Shown here piece after piece: positions 24,464 to 33,124 of a DNA stretch of 64,000 nt; the stretch's first letter is position 1; each line of letters begins with the position of its first letter. The stretch lies in NCBI RefSeq assembly GCF_001429285.1, contig NZ_LMJJ01000001.1:378565-442564 (forward strand). Direction: 5' to 3'. Under the pieces are notes generated by a model. That model searched no databases and was not told the origin of the DNA. It was given only the letters and a program-made list of their open reading frames with translations. Position numbers and translations under genes: made by a program. This DNA comes from Ensifer sp. Root278 (GTDB lineage Bacteria; Pseudomonadota; Alphaproteobacteria; Rhizobiales; Rhizobiaceae).

Positions 24464-26260
24464 TCATTCCGCCGGTTTGGGTTTCTTCGAAAACAGGCCC
24501 TTCAGGTTGTCGAAGAGCTCGATCTTCACGCCCTGGCGCTTCATGATGATCGACTGCTGGAGCACCGAAAGGGTGTTGTTCCAGGCCCAGTAGATCACGA
24601 GACCGGCCGGGAAGGATGCCAGCATGAAGGTGAAGACCACGGGCATCCAGGTGAACAGCATTGCCTGGGTCGGATCCGGCGGCGTCGGGTTCATGCGCAT
24701 CTGCACGAACATGGTAACGCCCATGATGATCGGCCAGACGCCGAGATGCAGGAAGGTCGGACCGTCGAACGGCAGCAGGCCGAAGAGGTTGACGATCGTC
24801 GTCGGATCGGGCGCCGAGAGGTCGTGGATCCAGCCGAAGAACGGCGCATGGCGCATCTCGATGGTGATGTAGATCACCTTGTAGAGTGCGAAGAACACCG
24901 GGATCTGGATGAGGATCGGCCAGCAGCCCGCCAGCGGATTGATCTTCTCGTCCTTGTAGAGCTGCATCATCGCCTGCTGCAGGCCCATGCGGTCGTCGCC
25001 GAACTTCTTCTTCAGTTCCTCCATCTTCGGCTGAACCTTCTTCATGTTCGCCATCGATGCGTACTGCTTGTTGGCGAGCGGGAAGAAGAGGCCCTTGACC
25101 ACGATCGTGGTGATCAGGATCGCGATGCCGAAGTTGCCGAACAGACGGAAGAAGAAATCCATCATTTTGAACATCGGCTTGGTGATGAAGTAGAACCAGC
25201 CCCAGTCGATCAGCTTGTCGAAGTTGGGGATCGAGTAGGCCACTTCGTAATTGTCGACGACAGGAACTTCCTTGGCGCCGGCGAAGACGAGGTTCTTGAC
25301 CTCGGACGTCTGGCCGGGGGCCACGGTCACGGCGTCGCTCTTGTAGTCGCTCTGGTAGCGGGCGCGGCCATCGGTGAAGTGCGTGAAGCGGGTGTCGTAA
25401 GGGGTCGCCTGCGGCGGGACGATCGCTGCTGCCCAGTACTTGTCGGTGATGCCGAGCCAGCCGCCGGTCGCCTTGCCGGGTTCGACGGACTTTTCGTCTT
25501 CGATCTTGCCGTATTTCAGTTCCTGCAGGCCGTGTTCGCCGAGGACGCCGATGAAGCCTTCATGCAGCACGTAGACGCTCGGCGTCGTCGGCTTGTTGAA
25601 GCGGGTCACGCGGCCATAGGACGAAAGCGCCAGCGGCTCGGCCGTGCCGTTCTTGATGCTGTCGACCACCTGGAACATGTAGTGGTCGTCGACCGAGACC
25701 GTGCGGGTAAAGGTGACGCCCTTTTCGTTGGTGAAGCTCAGCGTTACCGGGGTCGCCGCAGTCAGCTTGTCGCCGCCTGCAAGCGTCCACACGGTCTGCG
25801 GGCCGGGCACGCCGCCGGTCGCATCGCTGCCGACATAGCCGAGTTCGGCGAAGTAGCCGTCGGTGGTCTCTGCCGGACTGAAGAGGGTGATGACGGGGCT
25901 CTTCGGATCGACCGTCTCGCGGTATTCCTTGAGCTTGAGGTCGTCGAAGCGCGCGCCGGTCAGGTTGATGGAGCCGGAAAGGGCTGGCGTGTCGATCGCA
26001 ACGCGGGCCGTTTTGGCAATTGCCTGGTCGCGGTTCTCGCCGGCGCCCGGAATTGCACCGCTGCCCGGCAGAGCTTGGCCCGAAGGCTGCTGCGTCGGGG
26101 TCGCTGGCTGCGACTGCGACTGCGCCTGTTGCGCCTGCAGGGCTTCCGCAGCGATGCGTTCCTTTTCCATCTTCGGATTGACGTAAAGGAACTGCCAGGC
26201 AATGAGGATCAGCACGGACAGGCCAATCGCCACGAAATAGTTGCGGTTTTTTTCCATCAT
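24464..26260 (-). CDS. yidC: Membrane protein insertase YidC
   Basis: Inserts and folds inner-membrane proteins, alone or with SecYEG. It is 598 aa, typical for Gram-negative YidC. TM1 is near the N-terminus ([20 protein letters not shown], about 7-26), followed by a Pro/Gln-rich linker and the large periplasmic domain (about 75-350). The conserved five-TM core then follows ([46 protein letters not shown], about 370-415, containing the hydrophilic-groove Arg/Lys region; [21 protein letters not shown], about 435-455). Its start overlaps the rnpA stop by four bases. Confidence 0.97.
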   Translation of the reverse strand: MMEKNRNYFVAIGLSVLILIAWQFLYVNPKMEKERIAAEALQAQQAQSQSQPATPTQQPSGQALPGSGAIPGAGENRDQAIAKTARVAIDTPALSGSINLTGARFDDLKLKEYRETVDPKSPVITLFSPAETTDGYFAELGYVGSDATGGVPGPQTVWTLAGGDKLTAATPVTLSFTNEKGVTFTRTVSVDDHYMFQVVDSIKNGTAEPLALSSYGRVTRFNKPTTPSVYVLHEGFIGVLGEHGLQELKYGKIEDEKSVEPGKATGGWLGITDKYWAAAIVPPQATPYDTRFTHFTDGRARYQSDYKSDAVTVAPGQTSEVKNLVFAGAKEVPVVDNYEVAYSIPNFDKLIDWGWFYFITKPMFKMMDFFFRLFGNFGIAILITTIVVKGLFFPLANKQYASMANMKKVQPKMEELKKKFGDDRMGLQQAMMQLYKDEKINPLAGCWPILIQIPVFFALYKVIYITIEMRHAPFFGWIHDLSAPDPTTIVNLFGLLPFDGPTFLHLGVWPIIMGVTMFVQMRMNPTPPDPTQAMLFTWMPVVFTFMLASFPAGLVIYWAWNNTLSVLQQSIIMKRQGVKIELFDNLKGLFSKKPKPAE

Positions 26261-26643
26261 GGTTTCCTGGAACCGGCCGGCGGCCGCTTCTGTTTCGGCT
26301 TGTTTTCGATGCGCTCGCCAAGCCCCCGGGTCAAGGCGTCGAAGGGGGCGTTCAGGAGATCGCGTCGGGCGACAATCACATAGTCGTGTCCGGGTTTCAT
26401 TGCAAACCCGGCGGAAAGCCGCACCGCCTCTTTCAGGCGTCGGCGCATCCGGTTTCGCTCGACGGCATTGCCGTGTTTCTTGGTAACGGTGAAGCCGACG
26501 CGGGCTTCGCCCTCCGGATCGTTGCGGTCGAGCACTTCGAGGAGAAACAAGGGGCCTCTACGGCTTTCTCCTGCCCGAACGGCCAAAAACTGCGGACGGC
26601 TTTTCAGCCGCCCGACAGTCGTTTTGTCTTTATCTGACGTCAT
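26257..26643 (-). CDS. rnpA: Ribonuclease P protein component
   Basis: Protein subunit of RNase P, which trims tRNA 5' ends. It is 128 aa from the ATG at 26643; a GTG four codons upstream is open. The family RNR motif reads [18 protein letters not shown] (about 63-80), preceded by [11 protein letters not shown]. It is basic at the C-terminus. It lies 32 bp after rpmH and overlaps yidC, the near-universal gene order. Confidence 0.95.
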   Translation of the reverse strand: MTSDKDKTTVGRLKSRPQFLAVRAGESRRGPLFLLEVLDRNDPEGEARVGFTVTKKHGNAVERNRMRRRLKEAVRLSAGFAMKPGHDYVIVARRDLLNAPFDALTRGLGERIENKPKQKRPPAGSRKP

Positions 26644-26675
26644 GTGCCCGGACACTGGTTTCGGGCAGTTTCGGC

Positions 26676-26810
26676 TTAAGCCGAAAGACGCTTGCGGCCA
26701 CGAGCCCGGCGGGCTGCGAGGACCTTCTGGCCACCCTTGGTAGCCATACGCGAACGGAAGCCGTGACGACGCTTGCGGACAAGCTTGGACGGTTGGTAGG
26801 TACGCTTCAT
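26676..26810 (-). CDS. rpmH: 50S ribosomal protein L34
   Basis: Ribosomal protein of 44 aa. It begins [20 protein letters not shown] and ends [10 protein letters not shown], the standard L34 sequence, rich in Arg/Lys. First gene of the rpmH-rnpA-yidC cluster, with a consensus-like sigma-70 promoter about 110 bp upstream. Confidence 0.97.
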   Translation of the reverse strand: MKRTYQPSKLVRKRRHGFRSRMATKGGQKVLAARRARGRKRLSA

Positions 26811-27204
26811 TTATTTAATACCGCGGTGTGCGGCCCTTCTTGGGTTTGCGTGTAGCAAGGAGCGTTTACGTTACCGGACGCGGCTCCGCCTTGCGGGCAG
26901 GAGGGCTTGACCGGACGTGCGCGGCTTATAAGGGGAAATTTCCCGGAAAGTCAATTGCGGCCGGCGATTCAGTGGCCGCGGGATCGTAAAAGTAACCGGC
27001 ACACTGGATTGAGGCGTGTCACAGGCGCGCGAAAGGCGGGCATCTAGCCGAGATTGGTAAACAGAACTCTAACCGGCGCTCCCCAGAATGCCTGCCGGCT
27101 GCGACGAGTTTTATTAACTACGGCTATTTTAGGGTCGCCTCGGTGCAATGGGGTGGCGGCGTGTCCGATAAGCGGACAGGTCTCGCGACCTTGTGGAGGT
27201 CGGG
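26811..27204. other. Gene-free divergent region between rpmH and the chemoreceptor gene
   Basis: The 394 bp contain the rpmH promoter (26926-26954) and a short dyad TGTCCG/CGGACA (27162-27167 / 27173-27178) just ahead of the chemoreceptor ribosome site GGAGGT (27195-27200). No coding sequence or RNA gene recognised. Confidence 0.6.
26926..26954 (-). promoter_or_regulatory. Sigma-70 promoter of the rpmH operon
   Basis: Read leftward: -35 TTGACT (26954-26949), 17-bp spacer, -10 TTATAA (26931-26926). Close to consensus and correctly placed for a highly expressed ribosomal gene, with a leader of about 110 nt. Confidence 0.75.
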
Positions 27205-29205
27205 ATGAAAATACGCGGTAAAATCTATCTGATCGTCGGGATCATGAGCCTGCTGGCGGTTGCGGTGACCGGGATGTCGCTGGTCGCTGTCAGCAGATAC
27301 AACGAGAAATTCCACCAGTACGAGAATGTCGCGACGCGCGCCTTCAACGCGGAACGCCTGAACCGTCTGGTGACCGCGGTCGTCATGGAATCGCGCGGTA
27401 TTTACGCCGCCCCGACCATCGAGAAGGCCAAGCCCTTCGCCGAAGGCATCCGCAAGAACCTCGACAAGATCGACGCGCTGCTCACCGAGTGGCGCCCGCT
27501 GATCCCGGCTGAAACGAAAGCGTCCTTCGATACGTTGGTCGCCCGCGCCGCGGAGTTCAAGACTTTCCGCGTCGAGACGGCGCGGCTTGGCGAGGAGGTC
27601 TCGCCGCAGGCCGCCAACGAGCAGGGCAACACCGATGCCAATCGCGCGAACCGCAAGGCTTTCCAGCAGCAGATCGACGGCGTTGTCGACATAAACCTGA
27701 AGACGCTTGAAGTCGTTACGGCTGACGTTGCCACCTTCGAGCGCGGTGTAATCATCACCATTTTCGCCATCGCCGGCCTCGGCATGCTCGCCGGCCTCGG
27801 CGCGGCCTTCTATATCGCAACGAACCATTTGAGCCGCCCGATCCTCGAGCTGACCGGCAAGATGAAGCAACTGGCTGGCGGCGATCTGACCGTCGACGTG
27901 CCCTTCGCTGGCCGCAAGGACGAAATCGGCGAAATGGCTGAAGCCGTTCAGGTCTTCAAGCAGAACGGCCTTGCCGTTCGCGACCTCAATGCACAGGAAG
28001 CGGTGCTGCGTGAAAAGAGCGCCGACCTCCAGTCGAGCATCGGCGTCGTCGTGGCGGCCGCTGCCGCCGGCGATTTCACCAAGCGCATCGGCAAGGACTA
28101 CGAGAACGACGACCTCAACCGGTTCGCCACAAGTGTCAACGAACTGGTCGGCAGCGTCGATGCGGGCATCGCCGAGACCCGCCGGGTCGTCGCGAGCCTG
28201 GCGGGCGGCGACCTGACCCAGAGCATGAACGGCCATTTCCAGGGCGCCTTCGCCGAACTGCAGAAGAACGTCAATGAAACGCTGTCGACGCTGCAGAAGA
28301 CGCTGCGTGAAGTCCGCGTGACGACCGACACGATCAACGGCAACTCGTCCGAACTGCGTGCCGCAGCCGACGACCTCTCGAAGCGCACCGAGCAGCAAGC
28401 CGCGGCCCTCGAGGAAACCTCGGCCGCCCTGGACGAGATCACCGTTGCGGTGAAGAGCTCGACCGAGCGGGCGCAGGAAGCGACCGTCATGGTCAACGAG
28501 GCCAAGCACAGCGCCGCGCAGTCGGCCGCTGTCGTGCGCAACGCCGTCGACGCGATGGGCCGCATCGAGCAGGCGTCGAGCGAGATCGGCCAGATCACCA
28601 ACGTGATCGACGAAATCGCCTTCCAGACCAACCTTCTGGCGCTGAACGCCGGCGTCGAGGCGGCACGTGCCGGTGATGCGGGCAAGGGCTTTGCGGTCGT
28701 CGCACAGGAAGTCCGCGAGCTTGCCCAGCGTGCGGCAAGTGCCGCCAAGGACATCAAGTCGTTGATCTCGAAGTCCGGCAGCGAAGTGGCGACCGGCGTC
28801 CGGCTGGTTCAGGAAACCGGTTCGGCTCTTGGTGAGATCGAAGACCGCGTCCTGAAGATCAACGATCATATCCACTCGATCGCAACGGCGGCGCGCGAGC
28901 AGTCGACGGGCCTCAGTGAAGTCAGCACCGCGGTCAACCAGATGGACCAAGTGACCCAGCAGAACGCGGCGATGGTGGAGGAGGCGAATGCCGCCACCCA
29001 CAAGCTCTCCGCCGAGGCCAACAACCTCGCCAACCTGATCGCCTACTTCAAGGTGGACAATACCGTGGCAAGGCCCGTGGTCGTCGCGCGTGAAACCGCC
29101 CGCCCGGTCGAATCGCCGGCGCGCCGCATGATGGGCAACGTCGCTCGCGCCTTTGGCGGTAGCTCCGCTGTGGCTGTTGCAAAGGACGATTGGCAAGAGT
29201 TCTGA
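27205..29205 (+). CDS. Methyl-accepting chemotaxis protein
   Basis: Transmembrane chemoreceptor of 666 aa. TM1 covers about 7-28. A helical periplasmic domain (about 30-180) looks like a helical-bundle sensor. TM2 (about 181-205, ITIFAIAGLGMLAGLGAAFYIA) is followed by two HAMP segments (about 206-260 and 290-340). The signalling domain has the hairpin tip EIGQITNVIDEIAFQTNLLALNAGVEAARAGDAGKGFAVVA (about 465-505) that contacts CheA/CheW. The last residues DDWQEF fit the WxxF pentapeptide that tethers CheR, so the receptor may recruit its own methyltransferase. The ATG at 27205 has GGAGGT 5 bp upstream. The ligand is unknown. Confidence 0.95.
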   Translation: MKIRGKIYLIVGIMSLLAVAVTGMSLVAVSRYNEKFHQYENVATRAFNAERLNRLVTAVVMESRGIYAAPTIEKAKPFAEGIRKNLDKIDALLTEWRPLIPAETKASFDTLVARAAEFKTFRVETARLGEEVSPQAANEQGNTDANRANRKAFQQQIDGVVDINLKTLEVVTADVATFERGVIITIFAIAGLGMLAGLGAAFYIATNHLSRPILELTGKMKQLAGGDLTVDVPFAGRKDEIGEMAEAVQVFKQNGLAVRDLNAQEAVLREKSADLQSSIGVVVAAAAAGDFTKRIGKDYENDDLNRFATSVNELVGSVDAGIAETRRVVASLAGGDLTQSMNGHFQGAFAELQKNVNETLSTLQKTLREVRVTTDTINGNSSELRAAADDLSKRTEQQAAALEETSAALDEITVAVKSSTERAQEATVMVNEAKHSAAQSAAVVRNAVDAMGRIEQASSEIGQITNVIDEIAFQTNLLALNAGVEAARAGDAGKGFAVVAQEVRELAQRAASAAKDIKSLISKSGSEVATGVRLVQETGSALGEIEDRVLKINDHIHSIATAAREQSTGLSEVSTAVNQMDQVTQQNAAMVEEANAATHKLSAEANNLANLIAYFKVDNTVARPVVVARETARPVESPARRMMGNVARAFGGSSAVAVAKDDWQEF

Positions 29206-29282
29206 TCGGCGACTTGCCTCGCGACTGCTTGTTTCCGCAAGTGGTAGGTGAATAGGGGCGAAAGCAGGCAGCATTTGAAAGC

Positions 29283-29327
29283 GCTACAGCAACCTTTGCG
29301 CGTCTGAGAGGACGCGCGGCGCTGCAG
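29283..29327. repeat. Half-copy of the mosaic repeat (second palindrome only)
   Basis: GCTACAGCAACCTTTGCGCG ... CGCGCGGCGCTGCAG matches the second palindrome at 53819-53862 with a few changes. It lies downstream of the chemoreceptor gene. Confidence 0.7.
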
Positions 29328-29337
29328 GTGATCGGAG

Positions 29338-29364
29338 CCCGCGGTACCGTCATGGTGCCGCGGG
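29338..29364 (+). terminator. Hairpin after the chemoreceptor gene
   Basis: Arms CCCGCGGTACC (29338-29348) and GGTGCCGCGGG (29354-29364) with one G:U pair and loop GTCAT, followed by TTCGCTGTTTT. Confidence 0.7.
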
Positions 29365-29754
29365 TTCGCTGTTTTGGCAGCCTCGAATGCCAGCCGCCGG
29401 TCTGGCGTCATTGCCCCCGCGACGCACCGGCCCAGAGGATTGCAGCACTGTTCCCTGGGTGACTTACACCGATCCGGATTCTGTGCAGGTAGGCCAGACC
29501 GAGGCGGCAGCGCGCCGAAGATTTCTCTTCGGCGATGCGAGGGGAGGGAGATAAGCGGGATGTGGTCCTTTGCAATTGCCAACGGCGCGACACTGAATGA
29601 TGTCCGCGCCTATGTCGCACCCCGCCCGGCCGCTCCGAGATTGGAAAACAGACGGCCATCTCCTATTATGGACCCTTGGCGCGAAACCGCTTGGCTCGGG
29701 CACGTGTGCGGGCTCTCGGGCGTTTTGGTTGACGGGCAGGGAAGTTTGTAAGGC

Positions 29755-31236
29755 ATGGCGGAAGAGACGCGTCCGGCAACGGCAAGTGAGCCACTGAAGA
29801 CGAGTGCGGGGTTCTTCCGGGGCCTTTCCGGCAAGCTGCTCCTGCTGACCATCGTCTTCGTCATGCTGGCGGAGGTGCTGATCTTCGCGCCGTCTGTCGC
29901 CACCATGCGCATTCGTTGGCTTGAGGATCGGCTGAACACGGCTGCCGCCGCTGCCGTCGTCGTCGATGGCCTGCAGAATGTCGAGCTGCCGCGCAGCGTG
30001 CAGAAGGACACGCTGATGGCGACCGGCACCAAGGCGATCGTCATCCGCCGCAAGGATGCGTCGCGCATGATCGCGCTCACCGACATGCCCCTTGAGATCG
30101 AAGGCGAGTACGACGTCGCCAATTCCACGGCCTTCGCAGCGATCCGCGATGCCTTCGATACCCTGCTCTTCGGCGGCGATCGTGTAATCCGTGTCTACGG
30201 GCCGCTCGGCGAAAGCGACGCGACGATCGAGCTCCTGATGAAGGATGCGAGCCTGCGCAAGGCGATGCTCGTCTATTCGCGCAACGTCTTTGTCCTGTCG
30301 CTTATCATTTCGCTGATCACGGCGGCGCTGATCTTCCTTGCCATCAACCGCATGCTGATCACGCCGATCCGGCGGATGACGGCGAGCATGCAGGAATTTT
30401 CCGACGATCCGGCTGATCCGGGTCGGGTGCTCGTGCCGCCGGAGGGGCGAGATGAGCTTGCCGTCGCCGGCCAGCATCTCGCCACCATGCAGCGCGAGTT
30501 GCAGAAGACGCTGAAGCAGCAGAAGAGCCTTGCCGAGCTTGGCCTTGCCGTGTCGAAGATCAACCACGACATGCGCAATATTCTGTCTTCGGCACAACTG
30601 ATCTCCGACCGCTTGGCCGACGTGGATGATCCCGTGGTCAAGCGTTTCGCCCCGACCCTGCTGCGCACCATCGACCGGGCTGTCGGCTATACGCGCGAGG
30701 TCCTCTCCTATGGCCGCACCACCGAGGCCGAGCCGCATCGCCGCTTCGTGGCGTTGAAGCCGCTTGTTTCCGATGTCGCCGAACTGCTGGCGATCGATCC
30801 CCAGGCGGGCATCGATTTCCAGATCCAGATGCAGGACGACATCGAGGTCGATGCGGACAGCGAGCAGCTCTTCCGGGTGGTGCACAATATCTGCCGCAAT
30901 GCCGTCCAGGCCCTGACCAACCATGAGCCGGAGGACGGCCGTCCGCGGCTTGTCACGGTGTCGGCCATGCGCATCGGCAGCGTCGTCACCATCTCCGTCG
31001 ACGATACCGGCCCCGGCATGCCGCCGAAGGCGCGGGAAAACCTGTTCGCCGCTTTCCGCGGCTCGGCCCGCTCCGGTGGCACCGGACTTGGTCTCGCGAT
31101 CGCGCGCGAGCTGGTGCTTGCCCATGGCGGCACGATCGCGCTTGTCGAAAAGCCGACGCCCGGCACGCTCTTCCGCATCGAACTGCCCGACCGGCCGGTG
31201 CCGCTCGACGCATTCCGCTCGAAGTTTCGCCACTAG
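29755..31236 (+). CDS. Orphan sensor histidine kinase
   Basis: Membrane sensor kinase of 493 aa. TM1 covers about 25-48 (LLLLTIVFVMLAEVLIFAPSV) and a periplasmic sensor about 50-180. TM2 is about 182-204. HAMP follows (MLITPIRRMTASMQEFSDDP). The phospho-acceptor His is in SKINHDMRNILSSAQLISDRL (about 266-287). The ATPase domain has N-box HNICRNAVQAL, G1 DDTGPGMPP and G2 GSARSGGTGLGLAIAREL (about 435-460). No response regulator gene is adjacent, so its partner is elsewhere. The next feature is tRNA-Arg. Confidence 0.9.
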   Translation: MAEETRPATASEPLKTSAGFFRGLSGKLLLLTIVFVMLAEVLIFAPSVATMRIRWLEDRLNTAAAAAVVVDGLQNVELPRSVQKDTLMATGTKAIVIRRKDASRMIALTDMPLEIEGEYDVANSTAFAAIRDAFDTLLFGGDRVIRVYGPLGESDATIELLMKDASLRKAMLVYSRNVFVLSLIISLITAALIFLAINRMLITPIRRMTASMQEFSDDPADPGRVLVPPEGRDELAVAGQHLATMQRELQKTLKQQKSLAELGLAVSKINHDMRNILSSAQLISDRLADVDDPVVKRFAPTLLRTIDRAVGYTREVLSYGRTTEAEPHRRFVALKPLVSDVAELLAIDPQAGIDFQIQMQDDIEVDADSEQLFRVVHNICRNAVQALTNHEPEDGRPRLVTVSAMRIGSVVTISVDDTGPGMPPKARENLFAAFRGSARSGGTGLGLAIARELVLAHGGTIALVEKPTPGTLFRIELPDRPVPLDAFRSKFRH

Positions 31237-31487
31237 CGCACGGCAATTCCCGCCCCATGAGGCGGGTAGCCGCTAAGGCTGGCGCCTCCAACAAATTTTT
31301 CCGGGGCCGCTTCCGCGGCGCAACACCCTGCTTTTCAGGGCATTGCTGCACCGCAGTCGTAGCGACTGTCCACAGCAAGTCGGGGCATCGTCGTAAAAAT
31401 GAAATTTTTTTGCCGAACGGCGCTTGCAATCCCCGAAAGGACCCTTTAGAGAACCGCTCACGCAAGCGGTTCGACCGCTTCAGGCAA

Positions 31488-31564
31488 GCACCCGTAGCTC
31501 AGCTGGATAGAGCACCAGACTACGAATCTGGGGGTCAGGAGTTCGAATCTCTTCGGGTGCGCCA
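31488..31564 (+). tRNA. tRNA-Arg (anticodon ACG)
   Basis: 77 nt with CCA encoded. Acceptor arms GCACCCG (31488-31494) and CGGGTGC (31554-31560), discriminator G, CCA at 31562-31564. The anticodon stem CCAGA/TCTGG encloses CTACGAA, giving anticodon ACG, read as ICG for CGU/CGC/CGA. The T-arm has GTTCGAATC. The 251-bp region upstream holds a leader dyad GAACCGCT/AGCGGTTC just before the gene. The 3' side carries a terminator and a transporter remnant, a common picture at tRNA integration sites. Confidence 0.96.
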
Positions 31565-31584
31565 TTCTTCTTCAATAGCTTAGG

Positions 31585-32150
31585 CTAGTCCAGATCCCCG
31601 TCGTTTGTGCGGGGATTTTTGCGTTTTGGGGCCATCCTTTCAGTCAAGCGCGGCGCTGTGCGACGTTGGCGCAGCTGTCGGTCGCGCAGCCGTTCGGCCA
31701 CGCTTGGTTGCGAGCCGATTGCTTTGGCGGCGGTGCGCGAACGGCCGAGCGATCCCGCTCGCTCGGATGGCGGCCCGAGTTTCTCGATATGACGCAGCGC
31801 CACCGCTACGAGGACCGCAAGGATGGTCACGGCGATCGCGCTGAGGATGGCCGCGCTGTTGAAGCCTGTCGTAAAGGCCGCCCGGGCATTCTCGATGAGG
31901 CCCGCCGGCAGTTCCGCCCGCACCGCCCGCGGGCCCCACAGACTGTCGCTGACTGCCTCGCGGGCCGCGTCCCCGAGGTCATCGGGTGTGCTGAGATCAA
32001 TCGAATGGCGATAGATCGCAGTCGAGATGCTGCCGAGCACGGCGATGCCGAGCGAAATGCCGAGATTCCTGCACGGTTTCGGTCATGGCCGAGGCGGAGC
32101 CTGCCTTCTCGGGCGGTGCGGAGCCGACGACGAGGTCGGTACCGACTTCG
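31585..32150 (-). pseudogene. Remnant of an MFS multidrug transporter (DHA2/EmrB-QacA type), C-terminal part, frameshifted
   Basis: Read leftward, one frame gives VGTDLVVGSAPPEKAGSASA followed by MTETVQE, typical of the TM11-12 region in 14-TM drug exporters. After about 32065 homology continues in another frame as LGISLGIAVLGSISTAIYRH, then the last TM helix (AILSAIAVTILAVLVAVALRHI). An extra T between the codons GAA and CTC explains the shift. The first ~350 residues expected for the family are missing. The 3' end runs about 60 residues past the last TM, into the tRNA terminator, with no family counterpart. It is therefore broken at both ends and in the middle. Confidence 0.8.
31594..31621 (+). 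terminator. Intrinsic terminator of tRNA-Arg
   Basis: Stem ATCCCCG (31594-31600) with CGGGGAT (31610-31616), followed by TTTTT. Confidence 0.85.
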
Positions 32151-32515
32151 CACATGAGACGTTGCTCGTCGACGAGCATCGTCATTTGCGGATGACCGTC
32201 CACTTCGAGGGGTAGGGGCCTTGCCCACAGTCACGACGATTTTTGATACTGCGACATATTCGCCGCACGGAGCGTGGGGTAATTGTTCAATGCTCCGAAG
32301 TGGTTACGTGACAAGGAATATATATTAGTATAATGTAATTTCTAGAGGTCGTGGAGGCGCCGAACCCGTCTCGGAGCCTTTGGGGGATAGTGACTCCGGA
32401 TCACAAAAAGGCGGAAGCGCCTTCACGAACTTTTGACGCCTGTGTCTGAGAATTGGCCCAATGACTTCCTATATTCAGGAAGATATTGCGGCCACTGAAG
32501 GAAAGGAGGTGCCGG
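32151..32515. other. AT-rich gene-free interval beside the MFS remnant
   Basis: About 365 bp with base composition unlike the neighbours; 32305-32345 is strongly AT-rich. A TATAAT occurs at 32329-32334 with a poorly spaced GTGACA (32308-32313) upstream, a possible promoter for the small gene that follows. A small hairpin GGCG-GAAG-CGCC sits near 32412. Nothing else recognised. Confidence 0.5.
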
Positions 32516-32620
32516 ATGTATCGCTATATGATGAAAGAACTGCTGGTGATCGTAGCTGGCCTTTCGATATGTGCCTTCACGATCCTGTTCTTCCTGGTTA
32601 ACTCGACGCCCAATCTCTGA
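32516..32620 (+). CDS. Small single-pass membrane protein, 34 aa
   Basis: Open frame of 34 codons with an excellent ribosome site (GGAAAGGAGGT, 5 bp before the ATG). The peptide begins MYRYMMKELLVIVAGLSICA and ends in NSTPNL: a short charged N-terminus, one TM helix (about 9-29, LLVIVAGLSICAFTILFFLV) and a short polar tail. I do not recognise a family. A near-perfect Shine-Dalgarno and a full-length hydrophobic helix argue that it is real. It lies in the AT-rich stretch next to tRNA-Arg. Confidence 0.6.
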   Translation: MYRYMMKELLVIVAGLSICAFTILFFLVNSTPNL

Positions 32621-32652
32621 CGGAACCAAACGACGTTCCGCGAGCGTTAGCG

Positions 32653-33084
32653 TCACCGAAGGTGCGCCAGTATGTCCAGAGTGCGCCGATCCTTCTCTCC
32701 CCCGAAATAGTGCTCAAGCGCCTGTTCGAACAGGTGCCCGCCCTCGTCGGCCTCGGCAAACAAGGTCATCGATGACCGGAACTTCACGTCGTCGGGGCTG
32801 GAGAATATGTCGTGTGCCGATTTCCCTGAAACCGAATTGACCAGTTCGGTGCATTGCCGAAGCCGCAACCCCAACAGTGGATGGGCGAGATAGGCCCGCG
32901 CTTCGTCGAGCCCGGAGATCGCGTAGCGCTCTGCCATCGGCGAGTGCCCGAGGCCGGCGATCTGCGGGAAGACGAACCACATCCAATGTGTCCGTTTGCG
33001 GCCGTGGCCGAGTTCGTCCAGAACCGCGGCATAGACACGGTCCTGGGCTTCGACGAAACGTTTGAGCTCGAAGGGATCAGGCAT
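32653..33084 (-). CDS. DUF1810 family protein
   Basis: Cytoplasmic protein of 143 aa with the DUF1810 signature: DPFELKRFVEAQDRVYAAVLDEL (about 3-25), THWMWFVFPQIAGLGHSPMAERYAI (about 32-56), and HPLLGLRLRQCTELVNSV (about 68-85). The family is widespread with unknown function. It follows the aldo/keto reductase gene by 40 bp on the same strand, so co-transcription is possible. Confidence 0.9.
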   Translation of the reverse strand: MPDPFELKRFVEAQDRVYAAVLDELGHGRKRTHWMWFVFPQIAGLGHSPMAERYAISGLDEARAYLAHPLLGLRLRQCTELVNSVSGKSAHDIFSSPDDVKFRSSMTLFAEADEGGHLFEQALEHYFGGEKDRRTLDILAHLR

Positions 33085-33124
33085 TGCCGCGTCTCCTTCT
33101 CCACGCCTGCGGCGGTGGCGTCAG

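Larger units (their letters stand above)
29206..29754. other. Gene-free interval between chemoreceptor and histidine kinase
   Basis: The 549 bp contain a half mosaic repeat (29283-29327), the chemoreceptor terminator (29338-29364), and a hairpin with arms CGCCGAAG (29513-29520) and CTTCGGCG (29527-29534). Short open frames exist but lack codon bias or recognisable motifs, so none is called. Confidence 0.55.

Noticed and set aside
23348-26383. 1011-codon frame on the plus strand opposite engB, EamA gene and yidC
   Set aside because: It spans three real genes and a terminator in antisense, with no recognisable domain.
27124-29274. 716-codon frame opposite the chemoreceptor
   Set aside because: Shadow of the helical, high-GC MCP coding sequence; no domain motifs.
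29374-29751. Possible 125-codon gene before the histidine kinase
   Set aside because: No ribosome site, no motif, Arg/Pro/Ser-rich composition typical of random GC-rich sequence, and it crosses a hairpin.
32461-32607. 48-codon frame overlapping the 34-aa membrane protein in another frame
   Set aside because: No Shine-Dalgarno, polar mixed composition; the overlapping frame has a far better ribosome site and a clean TM helix.
31488-33084. Direct repeat of the tRNA-Arg 3' end marking an integrated element
   Set aside because: I could not find a convincing second copy of the tRNA 3' end in the next kilobases; only the remnant and base composition suggest past integration.
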